From: Saussurea involucrata
Lineage: Eukaryota; Streptophyta; Magnoliopsida; Asterales; Asteraceae
Assembly (NCBI GenBank): GCA_033807775.1
Contig: CM066314.1
Location: 93,660,929 to 93,724,928, forward strand
DNA: 64,000 nucleotides
Direction of reading: 5' to 3'
How positions within the stretch are numbered: position 1 is the first letter of the stretch; every line of letters begins with the position of its first letter. The translations under genes and the position numbers were made by a program. The notes beneath the pieces are model-generated. The model was not told where the DNA came from and did not search any database. It saw only the letters and a program-made list of their open reading frames with translations. This document shows positions 55,587-64,000 of the stretch, piece after piece.

Positions 55587-58500
55587 GTCTCCCCTTCTTA
55601 GAAGAATTTCGTCCCGAAATTCGTTGATTGCTAATTCCCGTCTGATCCTTTGCAAATAGGTGAGGGTACTTACGTTTCATGTAATCTTCTCGTTCCCATG
55701 TATATTCAGGTCCATGCCTCGAATTCCAACGAACTTTTAAAATTGGGATCTTACTACGCCTTGTTCGTTTGACTTCTTGATCAAGGATTTCAATTGGTTC
55801 TTCTATGAACTGTAATCGCTCGTTGACCTGAATATCCTCTAGGGGTAGAACCAATGATTCATCACTTAGGCATTTCTTAAGGTTTGACACATGGAACGTA
55901 TTGTGGATGGCACTTAGCTCTTGCGGTAAATTGAGTTTATATGCTACTGGACCAATCCTTTCAATTATTTCAAAGGGGCCAATATACCTCGGACTCAGCT
56001 TGCCTCTTTTTCCGAAGCGTACTAATCCTTTCCAAGGCGATACTTTTAGAAGCACTTTATCTCCCACTTGGAATTCTAATGGCTTCCTGCGGTTATCTGC
56101 GTAACTCTTCTGACGATCTCTTGCGGCCTTGATTCTGTCCTTAATAATTGCGATCTTGTCAGTAGTCTCTTGAACGATTTCAGGCCTAGTCAACTGTCTG
56201 TCGCCAATTTCCAACCAACTAAGTGGGGATCTACACTTGCGTCCATATAAGGCTTCATACGGTGCACACTGGATGCTGGTATGATAACTATTGTTGTAGG
56301 AGAACTCCACTAATGGTAGGTGAGTATCCCAATTTCCACAAAAATCTATCACACATGCACGCAACATATCCTCTAACATTTGTATAGTTCTTTCTGACTG
56401 GCCGTCCATTTGAGGATGGTTGGCAGTGCTCAGATCCAAACGCGTACCCAAAGCTTTCTGGAGTGATCGCCAAAACCGTGACGTGAAACGACTATCTCTT
56501 TCCGAGATGATGGAAATAGGAACTCCATGACGCATAATGATTTCATTGACGTAATTTGTGCAAGTCTTTCTATCTTATAATCTTCCCGAATAGGAAGAAA
56601 ATGCGCAGATTTCGTAAGTCGGTCCACTATAACCCATATTGCGACGTGCCCTTTCCTAGTCCTGGGTAGCTTAGTTACGAAATCCATAGCTATTTGTTCC
56701 CATTTCCATTGGGGAATCTTGGGTTGTTGTAATAGACCAGATGGTTTCTGATGCCCGGCCTTTACTTTTGCACAATTTGAGCACTGATTTACGTACAAAG
56801 CGATGTCTCTCTTCATACCCGACCACCAGTAGTATTCCTTTAGATCTTTGTACATCTTATCAGCTCCTGGGTGAATCGAATATCTTGATTTATGGGCTTC
56901 ATCCATAATTGTTGATCGTAGGTTAATAACCTTTGGTATCCAAACTTTGTCTTCAAAGTAACGTACCCCATCCATCCTGATTTTAAATTTAAGTTCCCAT
57001 TGATGTAGGGTCTCATCCTTCAAGTTCTCTGCTTTCAACGCTTCTTCTTGAGCTTCAAGAATTTGTGTCTTTAGACTCGTCTGAATGAACGCACCCATTG
57101 CTCGTACCCTTGACGGTTTCACCCTTTCTTTCCTGCTTAGTGCGTCGGCTACCACATTAGCCTTGCCTGGATGGTACTTTATTTCACAGTCATAGTCGCT
57201 AAGCAGTTCAACCCATCTTCTTTGCCTCATGTTAAGCATTTTCTGGTCAAGGATATGTTGAAGGCTTTTATGATCGGTGTAGATGGTGCATTTCGTGCCG
57301 TAAAGATAATGTCTCCAGATCATAAGTGCGAACACTACTTCTCCTAACTCAAGGTCGTGAGTGGTATAGTTCTTCTCATGAACCTTAAGTTGCCTTGAAG
57401 CATATGCAATGACCTTGTCCTGTTGCATCAACACGCACCCCAAATCTTGGTGTGACGCATCGCAGTAGACTACGAAATTCTCTGTGCCTTCTGGCAGTGC
57501 CAGAATTGGTGCATTACATAACCTATGTTTAAGAGTTTGGAATGCTTCTTCTTGTTTCTCTCCCCAAATAAACTTCTTATCCTTTTGGGTTAATGTCGTT
57601 AGCGATTGCGCAATTTTTGACAAACTCCCGATGAATCGCCGATAATAGCCTCCTAAACCGAGAAATTGACGAATTTTTGTCGAGGTCTTCGGGGCTTCCC
57701 GCTTCTTGATGGCCTCAATTTTTGCCGGATCTACATGAATTCCCTTCTCATTAATCATGTGGCCAAGAAAATGTACCTCACGAATCCAAAATTCGCATTT
57801 GGAGAACATTGCATACAATTTCTGGTCTCTGAGTAGCTCTAGTATCAACTTTAGATTTCGCTCATGATCCTCCTTGCTTTGCGAATAAATTAGTATATCA
57901 CCTATGAATACGATCACGAACTCGTCCAAGTACGGTCTACAGACCCTGTTCATTAAGTCCATGAAGACAGCTGGTGCGTTGGTTAGCCCGAAAGGCATAA
58001 CCAGGAATTCGTAATGGCCGTATCGAGTCCTAAACGCCGTCTTGGGAACATCCTCTTCACGGACCCTCATTTGATGATATCCAGATCGAATATCAATTTT
58101 TGAAAAGTAGGTAGCACCTTGGAGTTGGTCGAACAGGTCGTCGATTCGGGGAAGAGGGTATCGGTTCTTGATAGTTAGCTTATTGAGTTCTCTATAATCG
58201 ATGCACATCCGCAAGGATCCATCTTTCTTTTTAACGAAAAGAACTGGTGCACCCCATGGCGAAGAGCTAGGTCTTATAAGTCCTTTGTCGAGCAGCTCCT
58301 GGAGTTGTCTTGATAATTCCTGCATTTCCGATGGGGCCAAACGGTACGGTGACTTAGCCACAGGTGCAGCTCCAGGAACTAAGTCGATGTGGAATTCGAC
58401 TTGTCTTGACGGGGGTACTCCTGGTAGCTCATCCGGGAATACCTCGGGAAAATTCCGAACTACAGGAAAATCCTGAATGCGTTTCTCTTTCATTTCCTTA

Positions 58501-58920
58501 ACTATAACATGAGCCAAAAACGCGATGCATTCCTTTCTCAAGTACTTACGCATCTTCATTCACGTCACTAAATTAAAGTTCTTTTCGGACTTCTCTCCAT
58601 GTACGACGAGTGTTTCGCCCTCTGGTAGTGGAATTCGAATGATCTTTTCGGAAAAACATATGTCTACCCGGTTTTTGGATAGCCAATCCATGCCCACGAC
58701 TATGTCAAAGCTTCCTAGCTCAATTGGAATAAGGTATATACTAAAGCTCTTATTAGCTAAGTTTAAAGTACAGTCCGTAATTACGTCTCTGACCTTAACT
58801 ACCTGCCCATTAGCAAATTCAATAACGTAGACCTCTTTCAAATTTTGGGGTTTCAAATTAATTTTTGCCCTAAACTCTAGTGATACAAAGCTCCTATCCG
58901 CTCTAGAATCAGATAGTGTT
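55582..58920 (-). pseudogene. pol of element G (PR-RT-RH-IN-chromodomain, dead)
   Basis: Protease remnant at ~58560-58920 with DSRADRSFVS at 58902-58910 and left, where DSGAD is expected. RT/RH/IN frame 56430-58559: RT palm reads FIGD (57897-57908) instead of FIDD, which would abolish catalysis; RNase H VVYCDASHQDLGCVL; integrase zinc region HPGADKMY ... CSNCAKVKAGHQ; core Asp in AMDFV. A frameshift near 56535-56570 leads to the frame with ERDSRFTS, QMDGQSERTIQ and the chromodomain-like end (KVRWNSRHG, TWEREDYM). The stop TGA (55582-55584) is formed by the first bases of the LTR. Upstream TAG lies just before the protease. Confidence 0.93.
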
Positions 58921-59631
58921 GATGCATAGTTCTAAGGCATAGTTTCAAACAGGAATTTGGTCATATTTTTTACACAAGTTCTACTCAACTAGGTGATGAA
59001 TATCATATGGTATGTCTACAACTAATCATTCGAGCATATAAATATAGTAACATATAGTAACTCTATATTCATGCATTTCAAAACACTTGGTTCTAACAAA
59101 CACAGGTTCAACCATCACATAAGTTCAATAAACAACAAAATGTTTTCCCCAAAAGTTATCTAGTACTTAGAGTTTTAAATTGTCGGCTACAGGCCACCAA
59201 AATAAGTTTCCAAGTTTAATCATCCAAAGTAGTCAACAGTTCTTTCACTAACGCCACTTTCTTGGAACCATTTCTTCACAACTATCCCTAATGCATAGTT
59301 ACTAAGCGTGCTATTGTAAGTGCCTAGGATATGCAATGTTTATGCCGACACACACAAAATCATGCTTTCAAAATTTTAAGTAGAAAATTTATTTTAAGCA
59401 TACTTCCATTATGACCAACCCGAGTCTCTCATTATATTTACCCGAATTAAACATAGGTGATCAGGCTTTGTTTAATTGAGGTATAATAATGTGACATTCG
59501 ACTTGGTTATATTAGCAATATACTTCAGATTTTAGACAATCATTTCGAAAACCGTTTTGAAAATAGTTTGCGTTATGGTTGGGTTATAGTTTGTGGTTCC
59601 CATAAGAAAACCTGCATTCTCTATAACCTTA
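58921..59631 (-). other. Leader remnant of G, gag deleted
   Basis: Non-coding, AT-rich, no Gag motif on either strand. An autonomous Tekay-type element should have over 1 kb of gag here, so an internal deletion is inferred. Confidence 0.65.
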
Positions 59632-59648
59632 GGCTCTGATACCAAATC
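59632..59648 (-). other. Primer binding site of G
   Basis: Minus strand TTTGGTATCAGAGCC, separated by two bases from the LTR; tRNA-Met type. Confidence 0.85.
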
Positions 59649-60362
59649 TGTCACACCCCGCTAAAGCGGAAACACGAGGTATAACAGCGTAGGGTTTCAT
59701 TCAAAAGGTAACAGACAACACCAACCACAACATTCAATACAATAGTTCAAAATATTACAATACAACGTCTTCAACCAAAAAGTTCCAAAAAGAAAACGAC
59801 GGATACAAAAATTAATAATAGAAATTTTTAAGGTTCTTGGTGTTGATGTCATCAACCAAAATACACCCTACGTGCCTTCACTTACTTCTTATTCCCTGAA
59901 AAGCATGTTTAAAACGAAAAGGTCAACTACAAAGAGTTGGTGAGTTCACAGGTTTTTCATATCCAAACAGCTTTCAACCAAAGATTATTTTCGTGAGTCT
60001 TTTGTCACGACAAGCTTTAAATTTAAATCTTATGAGTACACATTACAATAAATGACTTTCGCAAGATATATGATTGTTGAGCCACTACTAAGCCTCCGAC
60101 AACTTACGCCCCGCGGACTACCTCAGAGGTGGTATGATGGCCACATGAGTAGAACATTATTACCAGATAAAGTGCACCCCTACTCGTCAGTTTAAGGTGG
60201 GTTTGTCAAACCAAATAGCGCTATCCACAAATATCACCGGCTCGTTATGAGTTAATAAGTAGTGTACCTATTGGGGACTTAACATTTTTATTATCACTCA
60301 ACATATCTTTGTCACTTATGTAAAGTTGTACATTCATTTGTACTCATTTCTTAAATCACAAA

Positions 60363-60748
60363 TGTTGGTCTATTGAGCAACAATAGAAGAAATATAGAAT
60401 CCATATTTAAATATAGAGATAAGATATGCATGAAGAACAATTATAAAGAAACTTATCTCATATTCATTGACGATTAAATATGGAGAGGAGAAAACATGAA
60501 GAACACCACACTTAACATGTAAACCGACTCTCATCTAGTCTATGTGTGTTTTTGTGTGCTCTCCAAAATTTCTCACTTCTTAAAAAGACATATGGACACC
60601 TCTTATATAGGGCCATATTTACATTAGATATTTAAAATATCTAAAATCTAGACAAAAATATCTAAGTAAATATCTATAAGAAAATATCTAAAACACAAAA
60701 ATATCTTTATAAAACATTCATTAAATTAGGAGCTAATTAAAGCTAACA
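60363..60748 (-). repeat. 3' LTR of element I
   Basis: 386 bp, TGTTGGTCTATT...AAGCTAACA. Minus-strand TATATAAG near 60604-60611. Confidence 0.92.
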
Positions 60749-61789
60749 ATCTCCCCCTAATGTTTTATAAAGAAAGCATCATCTTATATTCTCCCCCTTG
60801 CTTTCTTTAGAACCTTTGATGTTCCGTTCTTCAAGTCTTCAAAGCATCATGTGCTCCCCCTCAAATGTAGGCTCACCCACCGAGCTCTAAACGTGAATAA
60901 CAGAGGATGGAGTGACATTTAAAATGTGGCAAATATAGCTTGACACCATGAAGAACCGTTGAGAGAACACCGTTCTTGAAAGCGGAAAGAGCATGAATTA
61001 ATTGCAATGCTTTCGGTCTAGCACTTTACAGCAGACTTTGAAGCAGATTTCGGCATATCAGCTCACATAATTTGAGAAAACTCAAAACAACAAAGTCGTG
61101 CGTCTGTGAATTATCTTTCCAATGCCGCTGGAATCGAGTAATTTGGAGCACCGAGTCAAAAGTTATGCGCATTTTTCTGAGGCAGCGCAAATCTGTCAAA
61201 CAAACACAAATCGGGCTCTTAGGTTGAGTCGTAGAGGTTCAATCCACAGAGGTTCTGTCGGGTTTCACAGAGGTTCTGTGGTGAACAGTTCCACAGAAGT
61301 TAGTCGGCAGAAGTTGGTCGGCAGAAGTTGCTCGTACTGCCGATAGAGCTCTGATGATGATTTGTCAAACTCAACTTTCTGTCCAGCAGAAGTATACTGT
61401 ATTTAACAGAGATTCTGACCAAGAATAACACCGATTCAGACCAAGATCAAAACACGAAAAGTATTCATCTATGTCTTAGGAATCCAACGCATCTAGATTC
61501 ATCAAATTTGGAGCTTCGATGAAAAAGTTATGTTGAAAATACGACAGGTGCGCAAAGCTGACAGCAAGAACACTAAAACGTTGCGCTTTGGGCTCTTAGG
61601 CTCGGTTGCAGAAGTTCGGTCCACAGAAGCTCTGCTGAGTTTCACAGAAGTTCTGTAGTGAACAGTACCACAGAAGGTGGTCGCCAAAAATCCGAGCCAA
61701 AGTACGAGTTGTCGCCAGAAATTGGTCTGAGTGGTCGACAAAAGTGATCGTTGCTTGACAAACGTTTGACAAAGGTTCTGCAGAAGTTT

Positions 61790-61936
61790 GGTCGCGGCTC
61801 TGCAGAAGCTGGTCTCGTGCGGCAGAAGCTTGGTCGCGTGCGGCAGAAGCTTGGTCGCGTGCGGCAGAAGCTTGGTCGCGTGCGGCAGAAGCTTGGTCGC
61901 GTGCGGCAGAAGCTTGGTCGCCGCTCGGCAGAAGCA
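61790..61936. repeat. 21-bp tandem array (GGTCGCGTGCGGCAGAAGCT)
   Basis: Seven 21-bp units, four central ones identical, flanked by diverged copies. Minus-strand and plus-strand open frames here merely reflect the array. Confidence 0.93.
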
Positions 61937-62561
61937 TAACATAAGTGTTATACTTACTTTGACATTGATTTAGACCATTTTGCCTCTGGATTTTGCAAGA
62001 ACGCAAAACACAAACAACTTGAATTTGTTTGTTAGCAGTTCAGATCATCTTGAATCACCTCTTTTCGAGCTCGTACGACAAAGATATGTTTGATTTCCCA
62101 CAGTTGCGCAGATCTGTCCATCAGCTTTTCCATCAGCACACTGATGTCTACTTCAACGATGCATATGACCCTTATAAATTTCGAATCTCTGAATTCTCAA
62201 AACACAGAAATTGTTCATCTGTGTCTTAGGAATCCAGGGCCTTTTGAACCGCATCAATCGGAGTCTTGAGCAGTGAGATATGACCATTTTACTACAGCAT
62301 CGCAAATCTGCCAGCATGTTGTTATTAAACCTGATTTGATGTAGAAAAACAAGACGATCTCCATATAACTTTTAGAACCGTGAGTGCAAATACTCAGATC
62401 TCTAATTGATCAGGTCAGAGAACTAATTAAAAATACTCAAAGTTATAAAAACTTTTCAGATCAGACTTTGAACATGTAGCACAACACCAAATCTTTCAAA
62501 AAAAAGGAAAACTTCTATTGTTGCCATGATGACCGATTTTGAAGAAACGTTTCTTCAATTT

Positions 62562-62575
62562 GCTCTGATACCAAT
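62562..62575 (-). other. Primer binding site of I
   Basis: Minus strand ATTGGTATCAGAGC adjoining the right LTR; tRNA-Met type. Confidence 0.9.
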
Positions 62576-62966
62576 TGTTGGTCCCGTTTATGAGCAACAA
62601 TAGAAGAAATATAGAATCCATATTTAAATATAGAGATAAGATATGCATGAAGAACAATTATAAAGAAACTTATCTCATATTCATTGACGATTAAATATGG
62701 AGAGGAGAAAACATGAAGAACACCACACTTAACATGTAAAACCGACTCTCATCTAGTCTATGTGTGTTTTTGTGTGCTCTCCAAAATTTCTCACTTCTTA
62801 AAAAGACATATGGACACCTCTTATATAGGGCCATATTTACATTAGATATTTAAAATATCTAAAATCTAGACAAAAATATCTAAGTAAATATCTATAAGAA
62901 AATATCTAAAACACAAAAATATCTTTATAAAACATTCATTAAATTAGGAGCTAATTAAAGCTAACA
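62576..62966 (-). repeat. 5' LTR of element I
   Basis: 391 bp, TGTTGGTCCCGTTT...AAGCTAACA; a few bases longer than its partner near the terminus. Confidence 0.92.
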
Positions 62967-64000
62967 ACAAATATCCATAATTTTACTATCATGAATCATT
63001 TAGCATTTTAAAATCATAACATGCTTTTCACCCCAAACATTTAAACAAGTAAAACGGGGCTGTGAAAACTCACAGCGTTGAAATAATAGTAACATGCTTT
63101 TCACCCCAAAACGTAGAAAACAGTAAAAAGGGGCTGCGAAAACTCACGATGTTCCGCAAGGATGTCCAAGGGTTGCCGCACGGATGCACAGTTTCTCGAT
63201 CCTAGGTCCTTCCTAAGGAGTGAAACACGTCATCAGTTTCGGTCTAACTCTTATGGCCAAAGCATTGCTTAGCCCATCATGTCTTATAAAATGCCTTGAT
63301 ATTAGTTACTAGGTTCAAGTATTATTTTGCATTGTCGTTTATATGTTATTTATTGGTTTTAAAAAGGTTTGTAGGATTTTATTGTTACATCATTAAATTT
63401 ATATGTTATACATAGTATTTAATCCTTTGTACCATGTTTTATAATTCCTTACTCACCTTGTGTTTTAATCCAAGTTAAAATTCTTATAAATTTCTTACTT
63501 ATTAAGGCATCATTTATACATTCACATACCTGTATATGTTGTTTTAATTTGGTGTTTTTAACAAATTCTACAATTTATATGTTTTTTTTAACTTTTAATA
63601 TTCCTAAAATCTCTTTTTCTTGAATTAGAGCTTTTACTATTCTGCTGGCAGAAATATTTTTGGTCCACAAATGGTCATAATTAAGTATTTTCTGGAATAG
63701 TTTACTTAACCAAATTTTTATATGTATTATTTTAAGGTCTTAGGGAACTTTTGACATAGATATCATGATTTTTAGAGGTGGTTAGCTATTTTAATCATTA
63801 CACTTAAGTTTAAGTGTCACAGTTACCAAAACAGTCTGCACCATCTTTTTGTCAAGTCCATTTGGAGGGTCAAATCTCAACATTTTTCAGTGATTCAAAT
63901 TGGGTTTTAAACTTAACTCATAAAAGTATCTTCCAGAAAAATTTCATCATTTGTAGTTACATATTGAGGGAGATATGACGATTTTAAGTTAGGTCTTCCA

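Larger units (their letters stand above)
60363..62966 (-). mobile_element. Element I: small non-coding LTR element
   Basis: 2604 bp. Target duplication ACAAA at 60358-60362 and 62967-62971. LTRs 60363-60748 and 62576-62966 differ by two small indels and a few bases near the termini. Primer site 62562-62575 (minus strand ATTGGTATCAGAGC); polypurine tract 60749-60760 (minus strand TAGGGGGAGAT). The 1.8-kb internal region has no real ORF; it is full of CAGAGG/CAGAAG motifs like those of A, and a 21-bp tandem array. A non-autonomous Sirevirus derivative is likely, perhaps mobilised by A-type elements. Confidence 0.92.
39171..64000 (-). mobile_element. Element G: defective Tekay-like chromovirus, carrying nested B and I
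   Basis: Minus strand. Left (3') LTR 39171-41622 plus 54861-55586, about 3.18 kb once B is removed. Pol 55582-58920, primer site 59632-59648, right (5') LTR from 59649 past the window end, with I nested. Gag is absent: only ~710 bp lie between protease and primer site. Protease and RT catalytic residues are mutated. The two LTRs show scattered single-base differences. Confidence 0.92.
59649..64000 (-). repeat. 5' LTR of G (interrupted by I, runs off the window)
   Basis: Pairs with 39171 onward at an offset of 20478 up to 60362, and continues after I at 62972. No coding content. Scattered differences from the other LTR (for example CTACGTGCC versus CTACGTGAC). Confidence 0.92.

Noticed and set aside
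61502..62006. Frames on both strands with repeated peptides in I
   Set aside because: A 21-bp unit is divisible by three and keeps all frames open; they are by-products of the array.
1..64000. Host protein-coding genes
   Set aside because: Every long frame belongs to a retrotransposon module; remaining frames are repeat shadows.

Overview
This is repeat-dense intergenic DNA from a flowering-plant genome. I find no ordinary host gene and no rRNA or tRNA gene. Essentially everything that can be read is LTR retrotransposon, stacked by nested insertion. The evidence is tRNA-Met-type primer sites (TTGGTATCAGAGC), polypurine tracts (AAAGGGGGAGA), TG...CA LTR ends, 5-bp target duplications, Copia Gag-Pol of the Sirevirus type, Gypsy chromovirus Pol (Tekay-like) and a Tat-type Gypsy Gag with an antisense gene. 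The style of the Sirevirus extra ORF suggests Asteraceae; that is inference from general familiarity only.

Layout from left to right. Element L (1-429, 3' end only) abuts J (430-1812, resuming 22322-22875). A (1818-22316) is a degenerate Sirevirus inserted in J with duplication CCAAC. C (16020-21412, minus) is a non-autonomous element inside A (CTCTG) that encodes only a Gag-tail coiled-coil protein. D (22876-35056, minus) is a Sirevirus remnant in J's LTR and keeps only its third ORF. E (24120-33297, minus) is a non-autonomous Tat-type Gypsy element inside D (GTCGT); a solo LTR K (26007-27650) sits in an intron of its antisense gene. H (35057-36910) is a rearranged chromovirus LTR folded into a near-perfect inverted repeat, plus a Pol C-terminus. 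F (36911-39170) is a 5'-truncated A-like gag. G (39171 to past 64000, minus) is a dead chromovirus inserted in F (AACAC left of it). B (41623-54855, minus) is a young, nearly intact Sirevirus in G's left LTR (GTTAC on both sides). I (60363-62966, minus) is a small non-coding element in G's right LTR (ACAAA).

The genes work as element life-cycle modules. Gag packages RNA. Pol supplies protease, integrase, reverse transcriptase and RNase H. In A, B and D a large third sense ORF of unknown function follows pol, with its own promoter-like upstream sequence in A and B. B is the only element that could plausibly still move: its LTRs differ at one base in 488 and its gag and pol frames are open, although its third ORF carries an apparent 1-nt frameshift.

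The most interesting signals are these. (1) Short, family-specific, often palindromic motifs saturate each element through LTR, spacer and coding DNA alike. (2) A splice-acceptor-like gag/pol junction lies 32-33 nt after a conserved WVPK codon block in three different elements. (3) The third ORF has a conserved architecture, an in-frame polypurine tract and, in B, a duplicated C-terminal domain. (4) Two LTR-derived hairpin structures are present (H and K).
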